Notes: generated from the letters alone by a model not told the origin. Counted from the first letter of the stretch, positions 51,857 to 61,533 are shown. The stretch: DNA of 64,000 nt from Candidatus Viridilinea mediisalina (GCF_002532535.1 NZ_NQWI01000007.1:30483-94482), one strand, 5' to 3'. Translations and numbers: made by a program.

Positions 51857-53374
51857 ATGCATACAGATTCCCCCAAAGCATCCGTTGATCCGCGCCTAAC
51901 CCTAATCCTTGTCTCGGTGGCCATCTTTGTTGGGGCGGTCGATCTGACGGTGGTCAGTGCGGTGTTGCCCAAAATTATGCTCGACCTGCAACTCTCACTC
52001 GATACCGAGTTGGGACGGGCTTCGTGGGTGGTAACCGGCTACCTGTTGGCCTATACCGTCAGTATGATCTTTGTAGGACGCCTCTCTGATCTGTTGGGCC
52101 GACGCAGTGTCTACATGGTGTGCCTCGTGATCTTTCTGGTGGGCTCTGTGCAGGTGGCTACGGCCCCCAGCCTAGCGTGGCTGATCTTTGGGCGCGTGGT
52201 GCAAGCCCTGGGCGCAGGAGCGCTCGTGCCGGTGAGCATGGCGCTGGTGAGTGACATCTTTCCGCCAACGGCACGGGCAGCCGCTTTGGGCTTCATTGGG
52301 GCTGTGGATACGGCGGGTTGGATGGTGGGCCACCTCTATGGTGGCGTGCTGATGCGAATTTTTGATGATTGGCGTTTGCTCTTCTGGATCAATCTGCCCA
52401 TTGGTCTCGTGGCCCTGGTACTGACCTGGTGGGCGCTGCGCCATGTGCCCCAACGCCGCAGCAGTGGCAGCTTCGATTGGCTCGGGACTCTGCTGATCAG
52501 CGCCAGCCTCACGGCGCTCAATCTGGGCTTGGCCGCCGGTGCTGAACTGGGTGCAACCGATTTCTATGGTGAGCGGGTTGGCCCACCGCCCTACGCCCTG
52601 CCAATGGTCGGATTGGCCATCATCTTGCTGGCGCTCTTTGTCTGGTGGGAGCGGCGTGCCCGCGATCCCCTGCTTGATCTACGCCTCTTCCGCGACCGCT
52701 CGGCGGCGGCGGCATGTCTCGTGAATGTGCTGGTGGGGTTTGCGCTGGCTCTAGCCATTACCAATGTGCCCCTCTTCATCAATACCCGCCTGCTGCTCTT
52801 TGAAGCCCACGACCCCGAAGTGCTGCGCCGCGCCGCATGGGATACTGGTTGGGTGCTGTCGGCCCTCACCTTAAGCATGGCCGTAGCCGCGCTACCGGGT
52901 GGTTTCCTTGCCGGGCGTTGGGGCGACCGTCCGGTTGTGATGTTGGGCCTCGCCCTCGCGGGTAGCGGCTACCTGTTCATGAGCGGCTGGAACGCGCTCA
53001 GTAGCTACCAAATCATGGTCTTCCAACTCATTGTGACTGGTCTGGGGCTGGGCCTCGTGATCGCCCCCGCCGCCGACGCGGTCATTCGCGCAGCCACCCG
53101 CGACCGGCGCGGAGGCGTTGCGGCCATCGTCATCGCCCTGCGGCTCGTCGGCATGACCATTGGGGTGGCGCTCTTAACCATGTGGGGCGTGCAGCGCCAA
53201 GATGCCTTGCGCCGCGCTGGTGCAGATGATCCCTTAGTCTGGAGCGATCCCGCACTCTTCCTGATGAACATTGCCAGCGCCGTCATCAGCGAGACCTTCA
53301 GCTTTGGGGCCCTTGCCATCCTCTTGGGCCTCGTGGTGGCAGCAGCCATGTCGGGGTCCATCCGCGAGCATTGA
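51857..53374 (+). CDS. MFS exporter, 14-helix (DHA2/P55-like)
   Basis: A 505-residue transporter with about fourteen helices. Motif A is VGRLSDLLGRRSVYM after helix 2; motif C-like GAVDTAGWMVGHLYGG and the loop AFRDRRGGVAA-like ATRDRRGGVAAIVIALRL fit DHA2 drug/H+ antiporters. It has an extra ~70-residue region between helices 7 and 8 containing WWERRARDPLLDLRLFRDR. It follows an LprG-like lipoprotein gene, as in mycobacterial lprG-Rv1410c, so a lipid exporter is plausible besides drug efflux (inference). The repeat block ends four bases before the ATG. Confidence 0.9.
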   Translation: MHTDSPKASVDPRLTLILVSVAIFVGAVDLTVVSAVLPKIMLDLQLSLDTELGRASWVVTGYLLAYTVSMIFVGRLSDLLGRRSVYMVCLVIFLVGSVQVATAPSLAWLIFGRVVQALGAGALVPVSMALVSDIFPPTARAAALGFIGAVDTAGWMVGHLYGGVLMRIFDDWRLLFWINLPIGLVALVLTWWALRHVPQRRSSGSFDWLGTLLISASLTALNLGLAAGAELGATDFYGERVGPPPYALPMVGLAIILLALFVWWERRARDPLLDLRLFRDRSAAAACLVNVLVGFALALAITNVPLFINTRLLLFEAHDPEVLRRAAWDTGWVLSALTLSMAVAALPGGFLAGRWGDRPVVMLGLALAGSGYLFMSGWNALSSYQIMVFQLIVTGLGLGLVIAPAADAVIRAATRDRRGGVAAIVIALRLVGMTIGVALLTMWGVQRQDALRRAGADDPLVWSDPALFLMNIASAVISETFSFGALAILLGLVVAAAMSGSIREH

Positions 53375-53413
53375 CACCCTTTATGGCATCATGTTACCAT
53401 TTGAACAGCCGAG

Positions 53414-53448
53414 GAGGATGCGAGGGAACCTGGTTCCCTCGCATCCTC
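53414..53448. repeat. Perfect 17-bp hairpin, GGGAACC/GGTTCCC family
   Basis: The arms GAGGATGCGAGGGAACC and exact complement surround a single T. The core is shared with 4532 and 22553; the outer arm differs but stays complementary. It lies between the MFS stop and a MITE. Confidence 0.8.
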
Positions 53449-53455
53449 ATGCTAA

Positions 53456-53555
53456 GAGGCTGTCTGAAAATTCTATGAACTGGCGTTGGAGTGCCGGCTT
53501 TAGCCGGCTAAAGCCGGCACTCCAACGCCTGCCCACGAGCTTTTCAGACAGCCTC
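53456..53555. mobile_element. MITE copy 4, IS1031/IS5-like ends
   Basis: A 100-bp element with GAGGCTGTCTGAAAA at the left and its exact complement TTTTCAGACAGCCTC at the right. It is flanked by TAA at 53453-53455 and 53556-53558. It ends 13 bases before the puhE ATG, just ahead of the ribosome site AGAGGG. Confidence 0.85.
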
Positions 53556-53571
53556 TAAGAGGGTGCCCACA

Positions 53572-54351
53572 ATGTCCAATCTGCTGCCTGCATGGACCCA
53601 GATCTACGTCTTTCCCCCCATCACCGCGATGGCACTCTGGGCCGGGCTGACCCTGTTGGTGGCGCTGTTGAACCGGCGCGGGCCGTGGGCTGGGCGGGTA
53701 GCGCTACTGCTCGCGTTGCCTCTACTCGGCTTTGCCCATCACGAACTCTGGGCGGTACGCAACGATGCCAGCATCCTCGGCATCTACCGCGCCTTCTTGG
53801 CCGGGACGCTCATTTGGGCCTGGCACGAACTCGCCTTCTACAGCAACGTACTTACCGGGCCGTGGCAACGGGCCTGCCCGTCGCATGCACGCGGCTTCAC
53901 ACGCTTTGGCTATGCCTTAGGCACACACCTCTACCACGAGTTAGCCGTGCTGCTTGAACTCATCTTTATGCTCTGGCTCCTGAGCGACGGTCACAACATG
54001 ATGGGCCTAATGGTCTTTATGCTCAGTTGGGCCATGCAGCACAGCGCCAAGCTGAATGTGCTACTCGGCGTGCCGACGCTGAATGTTGAACTCTTCCCGC
54101 CCCATCTGCGTTACTTGGGCAGCTATTGGCGGCGGCGGGCAACCAACTTCTTCTTTATTCCCACAGTCTCGGTACTCACCCTCTTGGCCATTATGCTCTG
54201 GATGGCCGCTCACACCCATCGCTACGAAGCCATGGGTGTAAGCCTTGCGCTCCTCGCAACGCTCGTCAGCCTGGGGGCACTCGAACACTGGCTCTTGGCT
54301 TTGCCAAATCGGGCCACCCAAAGCTCGGCGGTAGGGCGTGTGATCGAGTAG
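53572..54351 (+). CDS. puhE: Photosynthetic complex assembly protein PuhE (DUF3623)
   Basis: A 259-residue membrane protein with about seven helices. Family marks: ILGIYRAFLAGTLIWAWHELAFYSNVLTGPWQRACP, TRFGYALGTHLYHELAVLLE, WAMQHSAKLNVLLGVPTLNVELFPPHLRYLGSYWRRRATNFFF. PuhE is known from puh operons of purple bacteria, where it supports reaction-centre or pigment-complex assembly in the membrane. Here it is isolated from any bch, puf or crt gene in the window. The ATG at 53572 follows AGAGGG (a GTG at 53563 is in frame). MITE copy 4 sits right upstream. It is strong evidence for a phototrophic host. Confidence 0.85.
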   Translation: MSNLLPAWTQIYVFPPITAMALWAGLTLLVALLNRRGPWAGRVALLLALPLLGFAHHELWAVRNDASILGIYRAFLAGTLIWAWHELAFYSNVLTGPWQRACPSHARGFTRFGYALGTHLYHELAVLLELIFMLWLLSDGHNMMGLMVFMLSWAMQHSAKLNVLLGVPTLNVELFPPHLRYLGSYWRRRATNFFFIPTVSVLTLLAIMLWMAAHTHRYEAMGVSLALLATLVSLGALEHWLLALPNRATQSSAVGRVIE

Positions 54352-54553
54352 GAACTTAGGGACAATACTTTTCAAATACGACGGGCTTCTTGACGCAAAG
54401 GCGCAAGGGCGCAAAGTTTTTTTGCATATGAGTGCCAAACCTTTGCGGCTTTGCGCGAGCTTAATTGAAAGGTATTGAACTTAGGAATGATTTGAGGACG
54501 CGAGGATGCAAAGCCCTCGCCGCTTCGCCTCACGCATCCTCGTTTCTGATGCC
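54352..54553. other. Gap with GCAAAG/GAGGATGCG repeats
   Basis: No gene is seen. It holds CGCAAAGGCGCAAGGGCGCA followed by AAG and, some 40 bases on, CTTTGCGGCTTTGCGCG, an imperfect inverted pair. Then come GAGGACGCGAGGATGC and GCATCCTCG as another inverted pair. It lies between convergent genes. Confidence 0.6.
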
Positions 54554-54802
54554 CTAACGGTACAACGCAAGCTCGGCACCGACAGCGGCAATCGCCCGCG
54601 TCAGATGATAACTGCGGCGCTCGGCCTCCAAGGCGCAATGCTCTAGGCGCGCAATCTCTTTGGGACACAAACGCTGCTTGGGCAAAGTCTCAAAATAGCG
54701 CCGCGCCGCGATGGCTGCATGAACCACATCCATCTGGCTATCAACAAGCGTCTCCAGCCGGTTCTCCAAATAGGTTTGCTGAGCGACATCGGTGGGAGTC
54801 AT
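54554..54802 (-). CDS. Small helical protein, unknown function
   Basis: An 82-residue protein, MTPTDVAQQTYLENRLETLV at the start, predicted nearly all helical and charged, with two Cys residues (CPKEIARLEHCALEAERR). It has no signal or membrane segment. The ATG at 54802 follows AAGGAACT; a longer frame from 54841 lacks a ribosome site. It is convergent with puhE. I do not recognise the family. Confidence 0.6.
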   Translation of the reverse strand: MTPTDVAQQTYLENRLETLVDSQMDVVHAAIAARRYFETLPKQRLCPKEIARLEHCALEAERRSYHLTRAIAAVGAELALYR

Positions 54803-55074
54803 GAGGTAGTTCCTTTCCGCAAGAATGGGACGATGCTGCATAGCGCTGTCGTTGGGGCCGAGGCGCTAGACACTGCACCGATCTACCCAAGCAGACGCTA
54901 CGAAAAGGTTCTACATTGAACCATCCAGTCCACACATTGACTGCTACTGTTTGCTGCCGCCATTGTACCCCAATTTGCGCTCGTTACCTTGCGTTAGGGC
55001 TTGGTTGGATTGCACGAAATATAAACGTTGTCGTTTGTATCCTTGATACAAACTGTGATCCTTACGTTAAACCC

Positions 55075-55352
55075 CCGGTGGGGGGTGGGGGCGGCTTCGC
55101 CTCCCCAAAAAAACTCGTTAGCGCGAAAAAGCCTTGGGTTGGCAGGCGACCTCGCGGTGGCTTCGACAGGCTCAGCCACCGCGCCGCTGGCTGAGCCTGT
55201 CGAAGCCAAGCGGCGCGGCCCAGAGCTTTTTCGCGCTAGCAAAAACTCTTGTTGTTCCGTGTTGGCGGCTTCGCCGCCAACACGGAACAAAAAACTGGGT
55301 CTGGGGCGTAGCCCCAAAGCGGGTTTTAGGGCTGCCGCCCTAAATTTAATGC
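55075..55352. repeat. Composite palindromic repeat block, relative of 2780-3165
   Basis: GGTGGGGGCGGCTTCGCCTC, an element bounded by TTAGCGCGAAAAAGC and the inverted GCTTTTTCGCGCTAG (about 55118-55240), a perfect hairpin (55252-55290, arms TTGTTCCGTGTTGGCGGC), then GGGGCGTAGCCCC and AGGGCTGCCGCCCT. The inner element is nearly identical to that at 2956-3101. The preceding 54803-55074 shows no gene. Confidence 0.85.
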
Positions 55353-55358
55353 GTATGG

Positions 55359-56471
55359 TCACAGCCCGCCCCGAACCCCGCCCCTGGGCGTTGCGGTTTG
55401 GCGAGCAGCAAACAGGATCACGCTGAAGACCAAGAGGCCCAGCATGAGCAAGGCCAAGAGTTTGAATAGGGGTGAGATAGGCAAGAGTGCGATGGCACCA
55501 AAGGCAGCACTCAGCGCATAGTAGCTCAACACCACCTGGCGTTGGCTCATACCCAGATCGAGCAGACGGTGGTGCAGGTGATCGCGCCCGGACTGTGCGG
55601 CTGAACCACCCCGCAGCGTGCGCGTCAGAATCAGCCAGGCCATATCAATCAACGGCAGGCCCATGACGAGTAGCGCCGTGGCCAGCTTGGCCCCACCGAT
55701 GATCGCACTCACCCCCAAGATATAGCCGAGCGTCATCGCCCCCACGTCACCCATAAAGGTGCGGGCAGGGTGAAAATTGAAGATCAAAAAGCCAGCACAT
55801 GCTCCTGCTAAAGCCAAAGGTAGGAAGGCGATGGTATGCTGGGGCGGATCAAGCGTGAGCGTGTGCAGCGCCAGAACAAGCGCTGCAATCAGGGTTATGC
55901 CACCGGCAAGCCCATCAAGCCCATCGGCCCAATTGACCATATTCTGCATACCAACGATCCAAAAGACAGTTGCGCCTATCGCCAGCCAAGGGCTAAGGTT
56001 ATGCAGATGCACCTGTTGCACAAAGGGAAAATTGAACGCAGTCAGCACAATGCCCCAAGCCTCTGGCTCAAGGCTCTGCTGCCACACATAGGGGCCAAGC
56101 GCCACCAAAGCGGCCAAGATCTGCACAAGTAAGCGCGGCAGCACCGGCAAATCATACAGATCATCCAAGAGGCTAACAAGAGCAACGAGGCTTGCACCAG
56201 CGAGCAACAGGCCCAAGCGCATCGCCTCAAAGGGTGAGCGCTGCAACCTGGGATCGAGCGCCTCAAGCCCAAAGCTAAGGAGCAGCGCCGCCGCAAATCC
56301 CGCGATTATCGCCACCCCACCCACAGTCGGTGTCGGCCGCCGATGGATATGGCGCGGCCCCGGTTGGGCCACCCAGCCCTCACGCTCACTCAGACGCAGC
56401 AGCGGCGGGGTGAGCAGCAGCGTGACAACAAACGCAACCACGAACGTGGTGGTGAGAGCGAGCGTGATCAT
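55359..56471 (-). CDS. WecA/MraY-family polyprenyl-phosphate sugar-1-phosphate transferase
   Basis: A 370-residue membrane enzyme with about eleven helices. Motifs: HRRPTPTVGG near the N-terminus, LLDDLYDLP (Mg/substrate Asp pair), NMVNWADGLDGLAGG, FMGDVGAM and the cytoplasmic GRDHLHHRLLDLG. The HLHHRL form points to the WecA/TagO group (UDP-GlcNAc to undecaprenyl phosphate) rather than MraY. It starts a cell-surface glycan lipid carrier. The ATG at 56471 lacks a strong ribosome site. The last residues (RQTATPRGGVRGGL) abut repeat DNA. It is on the same strand as upp, about 200 bp apart. Confidence 0.9.
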   Translation of the reverse strand: MITLALTTTFVVAFVVTLLLTPPLLRLSEREGWVAQPGPRHIHRRPTPTVGGVAIIAGFAAALLLSFGLEALDPRLQRSPFEAMRLGLLLAGASLVALVSLLDDLYDLPVLPRLLVQILAALVALGPYVWQQSLEPEAWGIVLTAFNFPFVQQVHLHNLSPWLAIGATVFWIVGMQNMVNWADGLDGLAGGITLIAALVLALHTLTLDPPQHTIAFLPLALAGACAGFLIFNFHPARTFMGDVGAMTLGYILGVSAIIGGAKLATALLVMGLPLIDMAWLILTRTLRGGSAAQSGRDHLHHRLLDLGMSQRQVVLSYYALSAAFGAIALLPISPLFKLLALLMLGLLVFSVILFAARQTATPRGGVRGGL

Positions 56472-56485
56472 GGTGGTTTAGTTAG

Positions 56486-56667
56486 AGTACAGAGGAGCCA
56501 GAGGGTTTCTCCACAGAGGCACCGAGAGCATAGAGGTTTTTGAGAGAAGGATACAGAAACGAGAAAATAGAAAACAGAACATAGGCTTGCGACACCAGAA
56601 GGTGTCGCAAAACCCTCTCAACCCTCTGTGCCCTCTGTGCCTCTGTGGTAAAATTCTCTCAAACCTC
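56486..56667. repeat. CACAGAG-type inverted repeat
   Basis: TCTCCACAGAGGCACCGAGA at the left and CTCTGTGCCTCTGTGGTAAA at the right, with A-rich heptamers (GAAAATA) between. It fills the gap between upp and the WecA-like gene. Confidence 0.85.
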
Positions 56668-56674
56668 TCTCGCC

Positions 56675-57304
56675 CTACCCAGTCCCAAATTGCCGATCGC
56701 CCGCATCACCCAAACCCGGCACAATATAGCCCTGCTCGTTGAGGTGGCTATCCACCGCAGCGAGGTGGATGTCCACATCGGGGTGGGCGTAGTGAAGCGC
56801 TGCCACCCCTTCGGGTGCAGCGAGTAGGCCCACGAATTTGATGCGTCGAGCGCCCCAGGCTTTAAGAATATCTACCGCCGCAATGGCGGATCCGCCGGTT
56901 GCCAGCATCGGATCGAGAATGAGCGAGAGGTCAATATCGGGCTCATTGGGCAGCTTATTGTAATAGGTGACCGGCTGGAGCGTTTCGTGGTCGCGGTAGA
57001 GCCCCAGGTGCCAGACATGAACCGTTGGTAAGAGATCAATAATGGCCTCGGCCATGCCCAAGCCGGCGCGCAGGATCGGGATGATTCCCACCTGTTCAGA
57101 AACCTCATAGCCCTGACAGGGGGCAAGGGGGGTTTGCACCGTTAAGGGGGCAAGCGCCAAATCCTCAGTTGCTTCATAGAAGAGCAACTGCGACAACTCA
57201 TGCACCAATTCGCGGAACTTCTTAGGTTCGGTAAAGCTACTGCGTAGCAGGGCCAACTTATGCAGCACCAGTGGATGTTGCGAGACGTGGAGCAGGTCGC
57301 TCAT
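56675..57304 (-). CDS. upp: Uracil phosphoribosyltransferase
   Basis: A 209-residue enzyme converting uracil and PRPP to UMP in pyrimidine salvage. The PRPP-binding loop reads [23 protein letters not shown], the uracil-side region [16 protein letters not shown], and the C-terminal [13 protein letters not shown] is family-typical. Length and motifs are canonical. AAGGG stands before the ATG, which lies six bases after the stop of the response regulator gene, so the two are likely co-transcribed. Confidence 0.96.
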   Translation of the reverse strand: MSDLLHVSQHPLVLHKLALLRSSFTEPKKFRELVHELSQLLFYEATEDLALAPLTVQTPLAPCQGYEVSEQVGIIPILRAGLGMAEAIIDLLPTVHVWHLGLYRDHETLQPVTYYNKLPNEPDIDLSLILDPMLATGGSAIAAVDILKAWGARRIKFVGLLAAPEGVAALHYAHPDVDIHLAAVDSHLNEQGYIVPGLGDAGDRQFGTG

Positions 57305-57310
57305 GGGGGC

Positions 57311-58048
57311 TTACCCTTCGGACAGTTTATAGCCAACGCCGCGAATCGTCACAATCAGACGAGGGCGCGAGGGCGTCTCTTCAATCTTTTCGCGCAGACG
57401 GCGCACACACACATCAACGAGGTTAGTTTCACCAACGTAATCATAGCCCCACACTTCACGAAAGAGCGCCTCGCGGTCGAAGACCTGACCGGCGTTGGCC
57501 GCGAGGAAGTAGAGCAATTCAAACTCCATGGGGGTCAGATTGACCTCTTGGCCGCGCACGGTGACCCGGTGGCGCGGTGCATCAATCTCAATTGGGCCAA
57601 CCCGCACCACTGGCGGGGCAAGGCGTGACTTATAGCCCTCAACGCGCCGCAAGATCGCTTCGACGCGGGCCAGCAACTCAGCGGTACGGAAGGGCTTCGT
57701 GATATAGTCATCGGCCCCCAGTTCAAAGCCATGCACAACGTCATCGGTGCCATCGCGGCTTGTCAGAATGACAATGGGAATATCGCTCTGGTCACGAATA
57801 CGCTGACAGGCATCGAAGCCATCTACATAGGGCATCATCACATCAAGCACAACCATATCGAATGACTGCTCGGCAAAGAGCGTGAGCGCCTCAAGCCCAT
57901 TGGACGCTGCAACCACCTCATAGCGCGGCCCATTCAGGGTCAACTGGATGAGTGTCGCTATCGAGGGATCATCATCAGCGACAAGAATCCGACGGGGCGG
58001 ATGGTTCTCATCTTGGTTACGTTCAGCGATATGGCGAATAGGTGGCAT
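57311..58048 (-). CDS. OmpR/PhoB-type response regulator
   Basis: A 245-residue transcription factor. The receiver (~20-135) has LVADDDPSI, phospho-Asp in MVVLDVMMPYVDGF, Thr in VILTSRD and Lys in YITKPF. The winged-helix DNA-binding domain (~148-243) has LTPMEFELLYFLAANAGQVFDREALFREVWGYDYVGETNLVDVCVRRLREKIE. It binds promoters when phosphorylated. No sensor kinase is adjacent; it sits between clpX and upp on one strand. The ATG at 58048 has no clear ribosome site and the N-terminal ~18 residues may be shorter in reality. Confidence 0.93.
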   Translation of the reverse strand: MPPIRHIAERNQDENHPPRRILVADDDPSIATLIQLTLNGPRYEVVAASNGLEALTLFAEQSFDMVVLDVMMPYVDGFDACQRIRDQSDIPIVILTSRDGTDDVVHGFELGADDYITKPFRTAELLARVEAILRRVEGYKSRLAPPVVRVGPIEIDAPRHRVTVRGQEVNLTPMEFELLYFLAANAGQVFDREALFREVWGYDYVGETNLVDVCVRRLREKIEETPSRPRLIVTIRGVGYKLSEG

Positions 58049-58065
58049 AGGCGGGAAATAGGTAA

Positions 58066-59370
58066 TCAGACAGCTTCATCAAGGCGACGGCGATAATCGG
58101 AGCGGTCGGTGCGGGGCATCAGGATAGGATGGCCACGCCGGGCGACCACTTCGGCATTGATGATACAGCGTCCAATATGCTCTTGGGTAGGCACCTCATA
58201 CATCACCTCAAGCAGCACCTCTTCAACGATACTGCGGAGGGCACGGGCACCAGTTTTAGCCTGCATAGCCCGTTCAACAATTGCCTCAATGCCATCCTGG
58301 GTAAACTCAAGCTCACAATGATCGAGGGCGAGTAACTTCTGGTACTGCTTGATCACGGCATTGCGCGGCTCAGTGAGGATCCGGAACATCGCCTCACGGG
58401 TTAGCGGTTCAAGGCCCACCACCACAGGCAGACGGCCAATGAATTCAGGAATAAAGCCATAGCGCATCAGGTCATCGGGGGCAATCTGGGCAATCAACGC
58501 AGTATGTTCTTCACTCGTCGCACCCGCTTGCTCCCCACCAAAGCCCATCACATGCTTGCCGCGCAGACGTTTACTAATCACCTCTTCGATGCCCTCGAAG
58601 GCACCGCCGCAGACAAAGAGGACATTGGTGGTATCGAAGGAGATATACTCCTGTTGGGGATGCTTGCGTCCGGGCAGGGGCGGAACGTGGGCCAGGCCAC
58701 CTTCCAGAATCTTGAGCAGCGCCTGCTGCACACCCTCACCAGAGACATCACGGGTAATTGATGGATTGTCGGACTTACGGGCAATCTTATCAATCTCATC
58801 AATATAGATGATGCCGGTCTGGGCCCGTTCAACATCACCATCAGCAGCTTGGATAAGGCGCAGCAGAATATTCTCCACATCCTCACCCACATAGCCCGCT
58901 TCAGTCAGTGCAGTAGCATCAGCAATGGCAAAGGGCACATCGAGGATGCGGGCGAGAGTTTGCGCCAGCAACGTTTTACCACTACCAGTAGGGCCAAGCA
59001 AGAGGATATTACTCTTACTAATCTCGACATCATCAATCTTCGAGCCGGCCCGAATGCGTTTATAGTGGTTATAGACGGCTACTGAAAGGACAACCTTCGC
59101 CCGATCTTGCCCAACCACATACTGGTCAAGCTTTTCGCGCAGCTTACGGGGGGTAGGGAGGCGCGCCGGACCCGGAGGGACATTACGGCGCGGTGCGGCC
59201 ATCTGCTGTTCAGTCTCTTCTGCAATGATCGCGCTACAGAGGGCAACGCACTCATCACAAATGAACACGGTACCCGGCCCAGCGATGAGGCGTTGCACCT
59301 CATCCTGCCCGCGGCCACAGAACGAGCAGACATAGGCACCGCGACTGCCGCTATTTCGAGAACGGGTCAT
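58066..59370 (-). CDS. clpX: ATP-dependent Clp protease, ATPase subunit ClpX
   Basis: A 434-residue AAA+ unfoldase that feeds substrates to ClpP. The zinc-binding domain has Cys15, Cys18, Cys38 and Cys41. Walker A is GPTGSGKT (126-133), Walker [11 protein letters not shown], and the pore region includes ...[14 protein letters not shown]. The ClpP-contact loop [12 protein letters not shown]...GFG is present. GGGAG precedes the ATG. The order tig-clpP-clpX is the usual one in bacteria, on one strand here, ~34 bases after clpP. Confidence 0.97.
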   Translation of the reverse strand: MTRSRNSGSRGAYVCSFCGRGQDEVQRLIAGPGTVFICDECVALCSAIIAEETEQQMAAPRRNVPPGPARLPTPRKLREKLDQYVVGQDRAKVVLSVAVYNHYKRIRAGSKIDDVEISKSNILLLGPTGSGKTLLAQTLARILDVPFAIADATALTEAGYVGEDVENILLRLIQAADGDVERAQTGIIYIDEIDKIARKSDNPSITRDVSGEGVQQALLKILEGGLAHVPPLPGRKHPQQEYISFDTTNVLFVCGGAFEGIEEVISKRLRGKHVMGFGGEQAGATSEEHTALIAQIAPDDLMRYGFIPEFIGRLPVVVGLEPLTREAMFRILTEPRNAVIKQYQKLLALDHCELEFTQDGIEAIVERAMQAKTGARALRSIVEEVLLEVMYEVPTQEHIGRCIINAEVVARRGHPILMPRTDRSDYRRRLDEAV

Positions 59371-59404
59371 CTGTCGTCTCCCATGCGTCAGGAACTATGC
59401 TGGT

Positions 59405-60031
59405 TTACTTCTTCTCGGCGGCATCATCACGATTCAGAATCTCATCAATGATCCCATACTCTTTCGCCTGTTCGGGGGTCATGAAGAGATCGCGATCAAA
59501 GTCTTTGGCAATCCGCTCAACACTCTGGCCGGTATCCTTAGAGAGCAATTCGCGGACAACCTGCTGCATACGCAGCAACTCTTTCGCCATAATCTCGACA
59601 TCGGGGGCATAGCCACGGGCACCGCCGCCAGCAGGGTGCATATGGATCGTCGAGTGGGGCAGGCTATAGCGTTTCCCTTTTGCGCCCCCGGCGAGAATGG
59701 GGGTAGCCATACTGCCAGCCATACCGACACAGACTGTCGCAATATCGGGGCGAATATGGCGCATCGTATCGTAGATCGCCAAGCCAGCGGTAACCGAACC
59801 GCCTGGGCTATTGACATAGAGCCAAATGTCACGATCCGGGTCTTCACTCTCAAGGAAGAGCAACTGGGCCACAATCAGGTTCGCAATCTGATCCTCAATC
59901 GGGGTACCCAGAATAATAATCCGCTCTTTGAGCAAGCGCGAATAGATATCGAAGGCGCGCTCGCCACGGCTGGTACTCTCAACCACCATAGGAATGAGCG
60001 CTTCAGGGCCAGCGGGCGACATCCAATTCAT
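59405..60031 (-). CDS. clpP: ATP-dependent Clp protease, proteolytic subunit ClpP
   Basis: A 208-residue serine protease subunit. Catalytic triad Ser107 ([12 protein letters not shown]), His132 ([10 protein letters not shown]) and Asp177 (AKDFDRDLF). It has the usual [19 protein letters not shown]. The segment around Ser and His is slightly atypical (GMAGSM for GMAASM, HMHPAGG for MIHQPLGG), but the triad is intact. The ATG at 60031 follows GAGGAA. It forms a barrel with ClpX. It lies between tig and clpX on one strand, with a heptamer-containing element between it and tig. Confidence 0.95.
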   Translation of the reverse strand: MNWMSPAGPEALIPMVVESTSRGERAFDIYSRLLKERIIILGTPIEDQIANLIVAQLLFLESEDPDRDIWLYVNSPGGSVTAGLAIYDTMRHIRPDIATVCVGMAGSMATPILAGGAKGKRYSLPHSTIHMHPAGGGARGYAPDVEIMAKELLRMQQVVRELLSKDTGQSVERIAKDFDRDLFMTPEQAKEYGIIDEILNRDDAAEKK

Positions 60032-60112
60032 GAGTTCCTCATTTCGTCAAGCAGGGCTGGATCTGGCATACCTTGAATCGGCTACGGGGGCGTACTATGC
60101 TGCCAGCAGCTT

Positions 60113-60226
60113 ACACCAATTACCCTTGAACATGCCGCATTATCAAGAACGCGAAAGCCCATTGGGACGCCATGTTCGGCAATCTACAATCTGCAATCTA
60201 CAATCTGCAATTGTAAATGGTATTAC
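60113..60226. repeat. Heptamer-containing MITE-like element, copy F
   Basis: The most complete copy. It starts TTACACCAATTACCCTTGAA, contains GCGAAAGCCCATTGGGACGC and CATGTTCGGC, then four CAATCTA/CAATCTG heptamers, and ends AATTGTAAATGGTATTA. The ends resemble TTATACCAATTAC and (inverted) TAATACCATTTAC. The last TTA is the TAA stop codon of tig on the minus strand. Confidence 0.85.
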
Positions 60227-61533
60227 TCAGCGGGCGCTACCTCGGCGGTCGCTAGGGTCAAGATATGGGCACGCAGCTTACGGTCGAGGGCCGCGTGGGC
60301 AATCATCTCGCGCATCTGCTCATTGAACAGCTTGGCAACTTGTTCACGCTGCTCACCTTCATAATCAAGCAGCAACCGTTCCTGTTCGGCCTCAAGCTCC
60401 TCTTCAGAGAGTACGATGTTCTCTTGGCGCAACAACTCATGGAGGGTCAAGGTGATCTTCACACGCCGTTCAGCCTCAGGCAGTAGCGTCTTGAGAGCCT
60501 GTTCCCGCGACTGACCGCGATATTCCAACATCTGTTCAAGCGTGATGCCATAACGAGCAAACTGTTGCCCCTGCTCTTCAAGCAAGGTATTGGCATAGTT
60601 CTCAACCATCACATCAGGAACATCGAAGGTGGTCTGTTGCACCAGTTGATCAATGAAGGCATCAATCGTCTTACGTTCAGCCCCATCACGCAGTGACGCT
60701 TCAAGTTCCGTGCGGGTCTTGGCACGCAACTCCTCAAGGCTACCTTCAAACTCTTCAAGGGCGGGAAGTTCTTCCCATGCGGGCAAGATCCGCTCTTGCA
60801 TGCCAAGGACTTCAACCTTAAAGACAACCTCTTTGCCACGCACCTGTTCCTGGGGGTGATCATCGGGCATAGCCGCTTTCACCTCAACCGTGTTACCAAC
60901 CGTAACACCCAACAGCCCTTGGTAGAGTTCATCAACCAAGCGCCCCTCAACCAGATCGAGCGTCTGTTCAGGGGCGGGGGCATCGGGCTCGCGCTGGTCG
61001 AGCGGTTCGCCATCAACCAAGGTATCTAAGCGCACCTCAAGTTGGTCGCCCTCTTGAGCGGGGCGGGGTTCATCAAGCTCTTTGAGCGCCACATGGCGAT
61101 CAAGAATCTTATCCATGGCGCGCTGAAGCTGTTCTTCTTCCAACGCAGGGATGTCGAGCGGCACACGCAGCGCACGGTAGTCGCCAATCTGAACGGTCGG
61201 TTCAACCGGCACAGTAACCTTGAAGATGAAGGGCTCCATTGATGAGAGTTCATTAAACTCAAGTGGCCCGATGGGGTTGATCTGTTCACGTTCAAGCGCG
61301 TCACGAACCGCCTTCTTCACCAAATCCTCGGTTGCTTCCTTAATCAACTCCTGGCGTCCGAAGGTACGCTCAATCATAAAGCGTGGCGCTTTGCCAGGAC
61401 GAAAGCCATGGATGGGGTATTTCTGCGCCAACCGGCGGGCAGCCTGATCGAGCCCCCGCTCAAAGCGATCTTTATCCAACTCAATCTGCATTGAAACCAG
61501 ACTGTGCGGCAGTTTCGTGGTAGTAATCTTCAC
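60223..61533 (-). CDS. tig: Trigger factor
   Basis: A 436-residue ribosome-associated chaperone. The N-terminal ribosome-binding domain has KITTTKLPHSLVSMQIEL and the GFRPGKAPRFMIERTFG signature. A PPIase-like middle domain (~150-245) is acidic and shortened in active-site features. The C-terminal helical arms follow to the end (HILTLATAEVAPAE). The start is GTG at 61533, giving MKITTTK; upstream ATG is in another frame. GGAG lies 11 bases before. It heads the tig-clpP-clpX run. The stop is within the repeat element at 60113. Confidence 0.95.
   Translation of the reverse strand: MKITTTKLPHSLVSMQIELDKDRFERGLDQAARRLAQKYPIHGFRPGKAPRFMIERTFGRQELIKEATEDLVKKAVRDALEREQINPIGPLEFNELSSMEPFIFKVTVPVEPTVQIGDYRALRVPLDIPALEEEQLQRAMDKILDRHVALKELDEPRPAQEGDQLEVRLDTLVDGEPLDQREPDAPAPEQTLDLVEGRLVDELYQGLLGVTVGNTVEVKAAMPDDHPQEQVRGKEVVFKVEVLGMQERILPAWEELPALEEFEGSLEELRAKTRTELEASLRDGAERKTIDAFIDQLVQQTTFDVPDVMVENYANTLLEEQGQQFARYGITLEQMLEYRGQSREQALKTLLPEAERRVKITLTLHELLRQENIVLSEEELEAEQERLLLDYEGEQREQVAKLFNEQMREMIAHAALDRKLRAHILTLATAEVAPAE

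Noticed and set aside
54803..55074. tRNA or small RNA gene
   Set aside because: No cloverleaf or TTCGA-type arm could be built here or in other gaps by eye.
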